This document shows positions 54,166 to 64,000 of a DNA stretch of 64,000 bases, in pieces. The first letter of the stretch is position 1, and the number at the start of each line of letters is the position of its first letter. The DNA is from Fulvia fulva (taxonomy: Eukaryota; Ascomycota; Dothideomycetes; Mycosphaerellales; Mycosphaerellaceae). The notes under the pieces were generated by a model that worked only from the letters and a program-made list of their open reading frames with translations, did no database searches and was not told where the DNA came from. The stretch covers positions 4,278,001 to 4,342,000 of the forward strand of contig NC_063017.1 in the NCBI RefSeq assembly GCF_020509005.1, written 5' to 3'. A program made the position numbers and the translations under genes.

Positions 54166-56108
54166 TGTATGTTGCCAGAGTATGATGTAGCTTGTGGTTA
54201 TTGCCGAGGTGATTGACTGGGTAGATAGTAGGTGATGTGATGGGGTGCTTGGTAGACGTATGGTCTGATGTACCTACAGGAAGGATCGACTTATATGTGC
54301 CTGACACCGTTTCACGAAATCGTACTCATGCTCTGGGCATTCAAGGAAGTCTCGCGATCCATAGTCGGCACTGTGAACGGGTCAATGCATGTCAAGCCGT
54401 GAAGAGATCGGCATGAAGGCCTTTTGACCCGTCGGAGGGAAACGCGATAGGCTGGAATTGCCTTAGTCAGAATGTTCAAGGATAGGGACAAGGAATGTGG
54501 TGAGAGTTGTCACGCCACCACTCCAGGTCAATACCCACAATCGGATACTTCCTGCCAGGCGAGCGCCGATGCCGACTCTTTTTCGATCGTTCGTGCTCTG
54601 TCGCGTACACGTGGATGTCAGTCAAAATCTTCCGTATGCAGCCCACGTTGTGCATGACGCTTTGGATATTGATGGGTGGGAAAAAACGTACCACTACTGC
54701 TTGGGAGCTCCGCCTGCTCATATATTCTCTGCGAGTTCGGTGACCGCTGTTAAGGATGGAAGTGTGGAGGTGGAGAGTATGGCGAGATATCCGGCTGCAG
54801 GTCCTGTCGTCGCTACTCATGCTCAATGTCGCTGTCTGGACGCGCTCGATGAACACGACACGCTCGATCTGGCAGCCATAGCCAGAGTGTTGTGCGATCA
54901 CTCGCCGAGAAGTGTACCAAGACCCTTTACACACAATGAGTCGAGTCGTTCTTTCAGCCGCGTTCCAAGAGCTGCGAGTCCTTCCAGAAAATGTGCGCAG
55001 AGCACAGTCGTTTACCAGCGGTCAGCGTTTCCGCGGACTGTGTCGAGAGCTGTAGTGCATCAGAACAGCATCCGCTTGTCGTTGCGCACACTGGATCACT
55101 GGGGTCTGGTCGGCATGAATGAACCTGCAGAACCTTTCGTTGGAACCAGAGGTCATCTGCCAATCACCCATACCTCCTCAAAGTAAAAGCGTCAGAATCT
55201 TCACCCAAAAGCATCTGGATCTCACCTCTCTTTTGATCCCCCTCGAGGTGCACTGTGCCGCCCGCGTGCCTTGCGTCTTCTAGGTATGATATCAGCGTCT
55301 CGCCATTCATCTCACGATACCAAGCCTCCAGCCACGAATCGACCTGTCAGCGCACATCGTTTACTCTCATGGACTAGGATATGTGCCTACGACAATTACC
55401 ACATCTGTCCATGAGATGTCGCTACCGTCTCGGCATCGAGCCTAGAGCCATCTCGGGCTTCTTTCCAGAGGGCTTCTAGAGAGATCGAAGCCGTCCAAGC
55501 CACTTCCACCCCGCATGGCGTTCATCTGCAACCAATGCCGAGATTATGTCTGTGTCGGGGAGGGTGATCGTGGGGTGCATTTGAGCCTCAGAGGTCCGGC
55601 GTTATCGCCGTAGTAGGATCTCGAAGTGCCGGCGAGGCCTTGCGATCGGGATGTCGTCGAGTCGTCCGTGCAGGGTGGCTAAGGTTAGAAGCATAACTGC
55701 ATATGTTGAACTGATCTTCGAATATGTTCTGAGTAGGTATATACTGTGCGTACCTTTCCTGTAGGTGACAAAACCCCCATCTTCGCCGCGCCATGCTATA
55801 ATGCGTTGATATCGTACATCCCGTCCAAAGGATCGTTTCACACCTCGCAAAAAGCCCGAGGAAACCTCCACCCTCAAGCGTCGTGGACGCCTATACACCT
55901 TCTGTTGTCCCTAGGTAATTACATCGAATTACAGCCATCCACCCGGTGCGCGTTTGATGGCTGTTTTGAGTCTCTCTTCTTCGTTGCGCTCCGCCTGCTC
56001 CAGCAGATCAAACACATGTGCTTGCTGTTTCTCTATCGCATCGATCCCACACCCGCCGAGTCGTTCTGGCGAAGTCGCTCGCTCGAATGCGCGCAGGTCG
56101 CGTGCTTT
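54166..56108. other. 1.9-kb intergenic region
   Basis: Overlapping frames on opposite strands (54476-54934 minus, 54497-55186 plus) lack AUGs in good context or family resemblance. A minus-strand stretch near 55600-55900 has faint protein-like character broken by stops. Nothing here is supportable as a gene. Confidence 0.4.
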
Positions 56109-57218
56109 CTAAGCCTTCCTCGATCGGGTAACTCGGCCGTTTGGAGTACCGTTCTCCTTGCTCGTGCTGTAGCCGTTCATTGTCTGTGCGTTACCACTTA
56201 GGCGTCTCCTAACCTCCTTGACGTCTGGAATCTGCTCGTCCTTCATCTCCACAAGAGCCGAAGTCGCGCGGCCTCTACCCTTCTTGACTGGCTTCTTGTA
56301 GGTCGAGATGTAAAAGCCGATGAACAACACGAGGTAGGAGCTGAGGATACCCATGCCGGCAAATGCGGCGAACTCTTCTCCGGCGCAGATGCCGTAGGTT
56401 GGGAGCCACGGGAAGTAGCGTGCGCTGAAGTAGGTGTATGATGCGAAGTAGACGAAGCCGAGATCAATGACGAATTGAATGATCTGGAGCATGGTGATGT
56501 ATTTCTTCCACCAGATCTTGATGCCACGAGCCGACTGGAAGTAGTACCAGTACATGACGACGTGGACGGTCAGGTTGAGGGTGATTGGGACCCATGATAC
56601 TGCGGTGTGGCCGAGCAGCTGGGTGTAGCAGAGGAGAGCAGTGGCGCCGTGGTGGTAGGTGTGGAGGAAGGTCAATGGCTTCTTCTTGAGGACGAGGAAG
56701 ACCGTGTCTAGGAGTTCGAGGTACTTGGTCAGGTAGTTCAGCTGAGATACACGTCAGCCCACTTTATGCTCTTCCCCTGCAGATCGCTTCCGCCGCGTTA
56801 TACTCACGTAGTACAGCACGACCAGCTCTTGAGTCCAGCCTCCGTTGTAGTGGCAGACAGCGTAAAACACACCGTTCCTTGCCAAGGTTGGGATCAGCTG
56901 CTCGAGGAAGAGCACGAGCAGGACACCGCTGATGGCCGTGAGATAAAAGTTGTGGATCTTGAACAGGCCGTTGAGCTTGAGTGGCTGCTGCTCCCTCATC
57001 AATTCCCTTCCGCCAAAGATGATTATGTAGTATGAAATGAGCCCAATCGCGGTCTCAGCCATTGTCGCCATGGGCGTCTTGCCGGGCACGAAGCGGAAGT
57101 CCTCTGGTGCATATCCGCGGACTGCCTCGAATGCTTTGGCGAAGGTGGGCCATAGCTGCAGACCAAATGGTCGGTCGAGCGTCGGCGCGCCGTATTGAAT
57201 CCAGTCTGCAGTCGCCAT
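56109..57218 (-). CDS. ELO-family fatty acid elongase (3-ketoacyl-CoA synthase)
   Basis: This ER membrane condensing enzyme performs fatty-acid elongation. Exons 56808-57218 and 56109-56741 join in phase 0 across a 66-nt intron (GTGAGT donor, CTCAG acceptor), giving 347 residues. Around seven hydrophobic helices are present. The family motifs are [20 protein letters not shown] just after the junction, the His box FLHTYHHGA (His164-His168), and [13 protein letters not shown] with [14 protein letters not shown]. The C-terminus is basic and Lys/Arg-rich (RVTRSRKA), suiting ER retention. It resembles yeast Elo2/Elo3 more than Elo1, but chain-length preference cannot be told. Confidence 0.94.
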
Positions 57219-58196
57219 TGTACAATAACAGTCGTGAGGTCGCGTGGGCGGGGTTCGGGGGAAACAGAGGAGGAAGAATCAGCGAGGACCAGGAATGACT
57301 CCAAACTTTGATTACGTCGGCACGCGGCGGAATCGCGTGCGCCTCAGCTGTCGCAATATATGTGCAGCGCCGCGGTGGAAGGAGTGCGCTGCTGGACGTC
57401 CCGAAGGAGTGACAGGAAGAGAAGTCGTGTCGGCGGATGAAGTCGAGCGTTGGGAAGGGAATGCTGGAAAGGAGGAGTCTTGTGCACAACAACACTTCTC
57501 TTGTTGTACCCCTGTTGCTAACTAAGATTACCAGCAAATTGTTCAATGCGAAAACGACCAGTCCTCTTCAACGTCTCGCGCCGGCCCTTGTGATGATCGT
57601 GGGGTTAGCGGCACTCACTGCTGCCGACACCGAGCCAATGCAAGCACAACTGGAAGTACACAACGTCTGCTCTCGTGCGAAAGACTTGTGTCGCGTGTTG
57701 ATGTGGCTGCCGACGCCCAGCAGACACAGCAGCACCTTCCTCGAGAGGGTTTAAGGCCGGATTGCCAAGGACATTGATGCATACATGATGAACGAACACC
57801 GAGATGAGGTGCTTACTCAAATACCAACTGAACAGATATTGCTACTACTCGTTCTTCACTTCGGATTCACTATTGCTAGATACACGTGGCATTGTGGCAG
57901 ATCTCCAAGTGGCCACACGGCACCTCTGTCACGAAGGATGCCCAGTACTTCTTCCGGCGCGCCATGGTCGACATCAGATCCTGTGGCAGCGCAACAAGGG
58001 CTATCGTGTAATTCCGCAATTCTCGCATATTGGACAGGCGACGAAGCCATGACGGCCTTGACGCGCCAGAGACTGTTGCTCACAACATGGTTGCTTGAGA
58101 GTGCTGCCTGGTAAGCAACATCTCAATGGCTGCACTGTGCCGGAGTCTGTCTTCACTCTAGAAGGGGCTGCCTCTTCACATGGTGCAAATTGCGAA
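57219..58196. other. Divergent intergenic region upstream of the elongase
   Basis: About 980 nt between the elongase start and the F-box-like gene. There are only short frames and no repeat was noticed. Confidence 0.45.
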
Positions 58197-58819
58197 ATGA
58201 CCAACCATTCCGACCTGTGGACTTCTTGGACATTGCCACCGGAGCTGCGTCTCGCCATATGCGATCTGGTCTGTGGCAAAGGCAGGACAATCACTCCTCA
58301 GCAGAAGGATGTCAGACACCCAATCCCATTGAACGGTCGTTGCCATACTGCGGTAAAGACCGGAGGCCGTGAAGACTGTGTACGTCCACCAGATGCTTCG
58401 ATAGAGCTTGCCTTCCTGTGTCCACTGAAACCTAGGAGAATGCGACCGTGGCCGAGCCCCGCATGGTCTGCAGACGATTCCTACAAGAAACACTACAGCA
58501 CCTCGCCGAGAACAACCTCTTCGTAGTGTCAAGATGCATAGGCAATACCTTGACACTACGCAAGGACTTCCTTCGACATGTTCGATTCATAAGACTGCAA
58601 TGGAATGCCTATGAAGACACCAGCAGAATCAATCTTTGTGCTTTGTGCCCGGGCCTTAGACATCTGCAGCTGCAGATTGATAATGGTGTCCTTGCAATGA
58701 AGCATCGTGGTGTTGCTGAATCCCTTCATGGCTTTTGCGAGAACGATGTGGATGGCATTGGGATGTTGGAAGCGATGTCGCTCGCTCGTCCGGGGTCTCG
58801 CGTCTTTCGTATTGATTGA
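58197..58819 (+). CDS. Small F-box-like hypothetical protein
   Basis: A two-exon model, 58197-58379 and 58436-58819, joins in phase 0 across a 56-nt intron (GTACGT donor, CACTGAAAC branch, CCTAG acceptor) and gives 188 residues. The N-terminus WTLPPELRLAICDLVCGKGR resembles the LPPEIR-type F-box-like motif common in Dothideomycete expanded families. After the junction, MVCRRFLQETLQHLAENNLF matches the usual VCRQFxxET pattern of the same families. Without the intron the two halves sit in different frames, so the splice is needed. Function is unknown; a substrate adaptor of an SCF-like ligase is possible. Confidence 0.65.
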
Positions 58820-59181
58820 TACTGCGTCTGGTCGGTGTTTGAACGAACATAGAGCTGCTCAGGAGGCCCGAGAGGTCTGGCGGACGAGTTTAGAGGAGGA
58901 GATTCGAGCGATGGTGTTGCATCCTGCAGTGTAGAGCGAGCCGACGTGAGGCATGGCCATACAATATATCATCGAGGGTAGTGGCATGTAGTGATACAGA
59001 TAGACGTGACAACATGGATTCGTCTGTGCTTCTGCCCCGCGTGTCACATGCGCGGAGCTTGTCGCCTGACCAATCGTTCGAGGCAACATGGCGACGATGA
59101 AACGTACACTCAAGCTGATCTGTCTTCTCCGTTCACTCCTCTTCAACACCATCGTCGGTTCCAGGTAGGTCAGTAGCTAAG
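58820..59181. other. Intergenic region of 362 nt
   Basis: This is the presumed 3' flank of the F-box-like gene and the promoter of the next gene. No feature was seen. Confidence 0.5.
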
Positions 59182-61179
59182 ATGAGCGGCACCAACGATG
59201 AGGATGAACAGAACGATTCGCGACCGTTGCTCGACAGGACCCTACAGGGCTTGAAGCACGATGCCGATCGGTTTATGAAAGAGCTTCAGGAGCAGGAACA
59301 GCGGTTCTATAAGGACCTGGAGAAACAGTCTAATAGCGGCGGTCCATTCTCTTCCTTCAAGAAGTTCGTCGATGGCGGCCTCAGCACTCTGAGCGGGAGT
59401 TGGACGAACCTACCGAAACACGTTGTCGAATTCCGTGATAAGATGCAACAAGAGCAGCAACGGATGCTCGATGAAGAGCTTGACATCTCTCGGAGGTGGA
59501 ATGGCAGTGACGATACACCCGACTACATTACAATGGAACTCGCAAGGAGCTCGAAGCAAGAGAAGGACGATGCGAGGTCAGCTACCGCACTCTTGATGAC
59601 AGAGTCGTTGCGACGGAATGAGAATGTGTCATTGGGCAGGATCGAAGCCCTTTACAGCGATCCAGAAGATATGCTAGGCCAACTGGATCGACTTGCGGAG
59701 CCTTTCTTTGGCATGCGACTGGAGAGAGGTTCGCGGCAGCCCTGGCTCTCGGTGGACTGGTTCAAGCGGAACGCTTACTCCCCCATCAGGCTGGAAGCAC
59801 ATCCCGACCTAGCAGGAGAGGGATCCAAGTGGCGAGCTGCATTTGAGGACCTGCTTGATGCAACGCTCGACAAGCCCATGTCTTCCATGGAACGTGTTGG
59901 TCTACGAGAACCATACGGAAAGCCACAGTCCACCTACCATGGGCCTGGACTAGAATGGATGCTGAGTCTGCAGTGCCGTGGCATACTTCCACCTCTACTT
60001 CCCCGCTTCTATGGAAGTGCATCCGAGCATAGCAAGCGTGCACTTGGGAAGCAAACACTTACGGACATCATCAAGCAGAATCGATCGGAAGTACCTTGGT
60101 CAAACCGGTTGTCACCTTTCGACGTCTCCTTGCTACGCAAAGATATCTCTGATCTGTTGTCAGAAGTAGCCACGAAGTCGACGGCTGACACTGAAGCAGA
60201 GCCCATGCCCTTTGGGGTAGGCAGCCCAGATACTGAGCAAGACCTATACGACTCGCCGCATATATACCCTGGACTTCACGCGCCCGTCGCCCAGCATACC
60301 CGAACTGTGTTCTCTCCGCTTACAGGCGACAAAGACGATGACTGGGAAGAGGCAGATTACGGGCTCTGGACGGCCCTTCACGCAAAGAACTCTGCAACGG
60401 TCGCTGAGATCGTGAACGCTTGGTACGACAAGTACGGTGACATCGATGATCTCGTTCACGAGCCTCTCGACGAGTTCATGCGTAGACATGCCTTCGAGTC
60501 GCACTCTGAATGGTTCTCCACCCTGAACGAAGCAATCCGTCGGAGCGACCTGCCGGACGATGACTTCTGGAAGCAGAATGCTCACTCGAAAGAGACTGGT
60601 ATGCTCGAGAAGTTGGACAAAGCGCCTTTGCAAGAGAAATGGCGGAGACGGCAGCTGATGAGACGTGGTGATGAACTGGTCGGATATCCCCTCACATGGC
60701 CGCTCTGTTCTACCGAGGAGCTCGAAGAGATGGTAGAGAGAATGGAGCAGGAGAACGATAATTTGGCGGAGATGACAGGCGGGGACAAATCTGGTGCCCG
60801 AGTTTCGACGGCGCGACGCCTCGACCTGGAAGATGAAGACAGTCTTGAACAAATTAAATGGCTGGAGGAGCTCGAGCAGCACAACAAGCAGCGACTGCTT
60901 GATGCTAGGCGCGAGCAAGACAAGGCATCTCAAGCGGAAATACAGAAGCCCCAATCGAGCTTAGAGATGCCACAAGTGCTATCTGCTCTCACCACAACCC
61001 AGACCACAAGAATGCCCGACGGTACTGTTACGACAAAGGTCGTGCTGAAGCGGCGCTTTGCTGACGGAAGAGAAGAGACCGAAGAGAGCTTACATACGTC
61101 GAAGGAGTCTAACTCAGAGCAACAAGAGAAGCAGCCCGAGGCAGAGAGGCCCAAGCAGAAGGGCTGGTTCTGGTCGTAG
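59182..61179 (+). CDS. Conserved fungal protein of unknown function, 665 residues
   Basis: This single-exon gene encodes 665 residues. I do not recognise a named family. The N-terminal third is charged and helical with coiled-coil potential (ELQEQEQRFYKDLEKQSNSG, EFRDKMQQEQQRMLDEELDI). The middle has conserved-looking aromatic segments (DWFKRNAYSPIRLEAHPDLA, GPGLEWMLSLQCRGILPPLL). A Glu-rich coiled segment follows near 500-590. Near the end TTQTTRMPDGTVTTKVVLKR, then RFADGREETEE, resembles the strand-rich motif seen in some fungal mitochondrial or membrane-associated proteins. The protein ends GWFWS. No signal peptide or membrane helix is clear. Confidence 0.85.
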   Translation: MSGTNDEDEQNDSRPLLDRTLQGLKHDADRFMKELQEQEQRFYKDLEKQSNSGGPFSSFKKFVDGGLSTLSGSWTNLPKHVVEFRDKMQQEQQRMLDEELDISRRWNGSDDTPDYITMELARSSKQEKDDARSATALLMTESLRRNENVSLGRIEALYSDPEDMLGQLDRLAEPFFGMRLERGSRQPWLSVDWFKRNAYSPIRLEAHPDLAGEGSKWRAAFEDLLDATLDKPMSSMERVGLREPYGKPQSTYHGPGLEWMLSLQCRGILPPLLPRFYGSASEHSKRALGKQTLTDIIKQNRSEVPWSNRLSPFDVSLLRKDISDLLSEVATKSTADTEAEPMPFGVGSPDTEQDLYDSPHIYPGLHAPVAQHTRTVFSPLTGDKDDDWEEADYGLWTALHAKNSATVAEIVNAWYDKYGDIDDLVHEPLDEFMRRHAFESHSEWFSTLNEAIRRSDLPDDDFWKQNAHSKETGMLEKLDKAPLQEKWRRRQLMRRGDELVGYPLTWPLCSTEELEEMVERMEQENDNLAEMTGGDKSGARVSTARRLDLEDEDSLEQIKWLEELEQHNKQRLLDARREQDKASQAEIQKPQSSLEMPQVLSALTTTQTTRMPDGTVTTKVVLKRRFADGREETEESLHTSKESNSEQQEKQPEAERPKQKGWFWS

Positions 61180-61459
61180 TTCAACAAGGAACATGCTTTG
61201 ACGCACAATGATGATGATACGACGAACTGTTCATTTGTATTTAGGGTAACACTCTGTTATATAACCATCGTAAATCTCAGGATGTGCGTGGCTGTTTCGT
61301 GTCCGTGCATGCGTAAATTTAAAGTTGCCGCTTCGAAGTGATGATGCATCACGCGTTGTTGCTCTTGCTACCTACATATAATCGAACTGCCACAACACAA
61401 ACATGTGATAAGACGTGCGCAGCTTACGACCGCTTGTGGGCATACACAGAACTATCATC

Positions 61460-62350
61460 ATGGCAACCTTGACAGAGCTGCAAGACCGCTGGAAGTACCT
61501 GTTTCAGGAATATCTCCCCTGCCTGGCCAAGGCAAAGGATCCGGTGCAGCCTCACTGGCCCGTCCATCTGGACCATTGCTTCGGACGTATTGTGCTTGAC
61601 AATGCTGTCGGGATCGACAAGCCGTGGACTGAGGTCCTCAAGTCGCCTGCAATCAGAAACATGAATCAATCGCAATTGCAGAAGGTCATATCTCTCGCGG
61701 AGGCGATCTGTTCCGGGGAAGCGAATCTGGTCAAACTGGATGAGAATAGTCTACAACTTCGTGGCAAGAAAGGCAAGAAGCGAAAGGCCGATGAGTCGGT
61801 CGCACCGAAGGTCGAGGGGAAGAAGAAGAAGACGACGAAATTGCAGAAGTCTGTTCAGACCGTGTCGGCTTACTTCCTACCATCAACAAAGCCACTTTCC
61901 AAAGGCGTCAAGCAGGAGCACGAGAAGACGGCCACTGAGACTATCGATGCTGCAGCTGACAACACTGGTGAAGCTTTCGACATGGAAGCTCAGCTGAAAA
62001 GAATAGACAATTCCGACATTACAGCATTTCGCAAACGGACGCTGTCTTTGCTTTGCAAGATCCCGCGAGGACGATACAGCACATACGGCGCCATGTCTGA
62101 CTGGATCAGCGCGAACTCCCACAAGACATGTGCTCGTGCCGTCGGCAATGCAATGCGAAACAATCCATTTGCTCCTGAAGTGCCGTGCCACAGGATCCTC
62201 GCGGGGGACGGCACTTTGGGCGGCTTCAAGGGCTCATGGGGCGAGGAAGGCAAGTACGCCAAGCATAAGCATGAGTTGTTGCATGCTGAAGGCGTACGAT
62301 TCGATTCCAAGGGCAAGGTCAAAGGTCCACCTTTCCGAGACTTCAAGTGA
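61460..62350 (+). CDS. O6-alkylguanine-DNA alkyltransferase with fungal N-terminal extension
   Basis: This suicide DNA-repair enzyme moves alkyl groups from O6-alkylguanine to its own cysteine. The 296-residue protein starts at the AUG at 61460; an in-frame GTG lies 45 nt upstream. Residues 1 to about 100 form a compact N-terminal region (LQDRWKYLFQEYLPCLAKAK, HWPVHLDHCFGRIVLDNAVG) not part of the alkyltransferase. A basic linker at about 102-128 (KKGKKRKADESV, KKKKTTK) is a likely nuclear signal. SAYFL with a few flanking residues is reminiscent of a PIP-box. The alkyltransferase domain covers about 190-280: IPRGRYSTYGAMSDW, CARAVGNAMRNNPF, and the active-site VPCHRIL with Cys243, then GGFKGSWGEEGKYAKH. 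Confidence 0.92.
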   Translation: MATLTELQDRWKYLFQEYLPCLAKAKDPVQPHWPVHLDHCFGRIVLDNAVGIDKPWTEVLKSPAIRNMNQSQLQKVISLAEAICSGEANLVKLDENSLQLRGKKGKKRKADESVAPKVEGKKKKTTKLQKSVQTVSAYFLPSTKPLSKGVKQEHEKTATETIDAAADNTGEAFDMEAQLKRIDNSDITAFRKRTLSLLCKIPRGRYSTYGAMSDWISANSHKTCARAVGNAMRNNPFAPEVPCHRILAGDGTLGGFKGSWGEEGKYAKHKHELLHAEGVRFDSKGKVKGPPFRDFK

Positions 62351-62980
62351 AGGATTGCAAACGCGGCCGCACGATCCTGCGGAGTCCTACAACATGCTGG
62401 GTTATTCGCTCGGTCCCATGTCGAGCGCGCAAGCACATGCCCCAAAGAGAAGCAATGCACGGCATTTACATGTGCCTGATCAGTCTTCCCCAGGCTTACA
62501 GCCCAGGTCTTTCTGCTAACCACTGCCGGCTTGACTGCGGCTCCACGTTCATAGCTCTCCACAGTTGCCACAAGATGCGGAGAACGCGGAGTCCATCACT
62601 TCTGGACAACATCGCTTGCTGCTCCCGACCATACCAAGACAATTGGCCTTCGTATCCGCCATCTGTTTGGGAAGTAATACCACGAAGCCAAGACCGGTAG
62701 TAGCGGAGAGAACTGCCTTTTCGACTGGCTTGGCCACGCGCGCGCTGCGAATTGCTCCTTTCAGCGGCACCGGATAAGAGCGTACGCTGCCCTGCGGATG
62801 AACGATTAGAGAGTCTACCACACTCCACTGTCTATTCATCATCTTCATGTTGTGGCTGCATTCATATCACTCCTCCAACCAAGACTGCTGACCTTTGAGG
62901 GTGGCCATGGGGCCCTGTCGATGGTAGGTATCCCTCCTCTCCTGATCTGAGCTCCCACTACCTCCCCTCTCCATACCACA
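62351..62980. other. Intergenic region between alkyltransferase and PhyH genes
   Basis: These 630 nt are 3' flank and promoter. The part before 62980 is CT-rich (CTACCTCCCCTCTCC), typical of fungal core promoters. No other feature was seen. Confidence 0.5.
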
Positions 62981-64000
62981 ATGGCAGCAACAGTACAGAG
63001 TGCCCCGGTACCAGCACATGAGCTCGTCTACGAGCCAGAACAGCTACCCAAGCTGCGATCGAACTATGGAAAGTACCTCGACAACGATACCGTCGGCTGG
63101 ATGCGTACCACGCCGATCGATACACCTCTCGAGGACATGCGCCGTCGCTTCGACGAAGAAGGCTACATTTTCGTGAAGAACGTCATGCCCCGCGAGGATG
63201 TCCTCGACATGCGCGAAGCATACTTTGAGCACATGGCACCCACCGGCATCCTCAAGCCCGGCACAACAGCAAGCGAAGGAATCTTCAACCCAGAAGCAGA
63301 CCCAGTCGCACACCATGGCAACGGCGGCAGAGACCTCCTCGAGGACATCGAGAAAGTCAACAGATTGATCTCCGCGTATACAAACCCCATGTACACGGCG
63401 TTCCTCGAACACCCCAAACTCCGCCAATTCGTCCGGGAATTCATGAAATGGGACAAAGACGTCTTAATCAAGCGGACCCTCCTCCGCCACAACGTCCCCA
63501 ACGGCTTCAGCACAGGAATCCACTACGATAAAATCTTCCTCCGCGCAGGCGAAGCCAACTTCCTCACAGCCTGGGTTCCCATCGGCGACTGCACAGCCCA
63601 AGGAGGCGGCCTGATGTATCTGGAGAACAGCACAGATATCGGCCTGGCGATGGAGCAGGACTTCAATGATCGTGCAGCAGCGGCGGGTTTCTCGAAGGAG
63701 GAGATTATCAATAGGTTCAATGTGAACATGGCGAAGGATGGTCAGTTGAGCCATGATGCTGGCGAGTTGACGGAAGAGATTGAGAGTGGGATTCATGGCG
63801 GCGAGAGGAGGAAGAGGAGGTGGTTGGTTGGGGATTATGAGGCTGGTGATGTGGTGTTTCATAATCCTTATATGATCCATGGTGCGGTTAAGAATGATGA
63901 TGCGCAGGGGCGAACACGGTCGTCGACAAACCTGCGCTTTTACGAGGAGGGGAGTAAATTGGATGAGAGGTGGATGAGGAGTGTTTGGACTCCTGGTGAT
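62981..64000 (+). CDS. Phytanoyl-CoA dioxygenase (PhyH) family protein, 3' end cut by window
   Basis: This is an Fe(II)/2-oxoglutarate-dependent dioxygenase, open for 340 codons to the window edge with no stop. The N-terminus MAATVQSAPVPAHELVYEPE has no targeting signal. The fold begins near residue 50 (DMRRRFDEEGYIFVKNVMPR). Iron ligands are His181 and Asp183 in TGIHYDKIFLR and His300 in HNPYMIHGAV. The 2-oxoglutarate Arg is probably in RTRSSTNLRF. An AWVPIGDCTAQGGGLMYLEN block is typical of the family. The length so far slightly exceeds the usual 300-350 residues, so the stop is probably just outside. The substrate is unknown. Confidence 0.9.
   Translation, partial: MAATVQSAPVPAHELVYEPEQLPKLRSNYGKYLDNDTVGWMRTTPIDTPLEDMRRRFDEEGYIFVKNVMPREDVLDMREAYFEHMAPTGILKPGTTASEGIFNPEADPVAHHGNGGRDLLEDIEKVNRLISAYTNPMYTAFLEHPKLRQFVREFMKWDKDVLIKRTLLRHNVPNGFSTGIHYDKIFLRAGEANFLTAWVPIGDCTAQGGGLMYLENSTDIGLAMEQDFNDRAAAAGFSKEEIINRFNVNMAKDGQLSHDAGELTEEIESGIHGGERRKRRWLVGDYEAGDVVFHNPYMIHGAVKNDDAQGRTRSSTNLRFYEEGSKLDERWMRSVWTPGD

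Noticed and set aside
54497..55186. Plus-strand open frame of 229 codons
   Set aside because: It begins with GTG, overlaps an equally long frame on the other strand, and lacks family resemblance.
61415..61459. Fifteen-codon upstream extension of the alkyltransferase from a GTG
   Set aside because: The AUG at 61460 directly precedes the conserved N-terminal region. Nothing supports GTG initiation in this nuclear gene.

Overview
This window is nuclear DNA of a filamentous ascomycete. The signs are short GT-AG introns (about 49-120 nt) with CTAAC or CTGAC-like branch sites, long intrinsically disordered proteins, and families typical of Pezizomycotina such as KNR4/SMI1, MIM1/TOM13, an SSU1/TDT transporter and a MINDY deubiquitinase. 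Base composition is even and I see no RIP-like AT-rich blocks. The overall look suits Dothideomycetes (Mycosphaerellales-like), but that placement is inference. Exon-intron models were worked out by hand from splice motifs, reading phase and family conservation.

0-10 kb is housekeeping: OXA1 inner-membrane insertase and MIM1 outer-membrane insertase, divergent from the Cdc48 cofactor SHP1, then a large disordered protein with an OTU-like core and a duplicated C-terminal module, then KNR4. 11-18 kb looks like a small metabolic group: a DUF3237 protein and an amidase that are tail to tail, an MFS transporter, and an arylsulfotransferase-like protein. 18.7-28.7 kb holds a stand-alone GAR synthetase, a MINDY deubiquitinase with a CaaX tail, a GID7/WDR26-type E3 subunit and an SSU1-like transporter. 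28.9-34.6 kb is one 1,871-codon gene with OB-like ends, probably a telomere single-strand DNA-binding protein.

34.6-41.1 kb is gene-poor. It has decayed-looking reading frames, a lineage-specific repeat protein followed by two in-frame stops, and a 31-bp inverted repeat. 41.2-52 kb contains an NmrA-like regulator with a GC-AG intron, a NAP/SET chaperone, a PSI-domain membrane protein, an NCS1 permease pseudogene with two clear lesions, and a 1,475-residue Sel1-tailed protein. 53.5-64 kb contains a bHLH factor, an ELO fatty-acid elongase, an F-box-like protein, a conserved unknown protein, an O6-alkylguanine-DNA alkyltransferase with an N-terminal extension, and a phytanoyl-CoA dioxygenase cut by the window edge.

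No rRNA, convincing tRNA, CRISPR array or intact transposon was seen. The most unusual items are the doubly broken permease, the OTU-like disordered protein, the monofunctional GAR synthetase, the GID7 N-terminal frame that lacks an AUG, the hairpin-forming inverted repeat, and twin TACATGTA palindromes in the KNR4/DUF3237 promoter.
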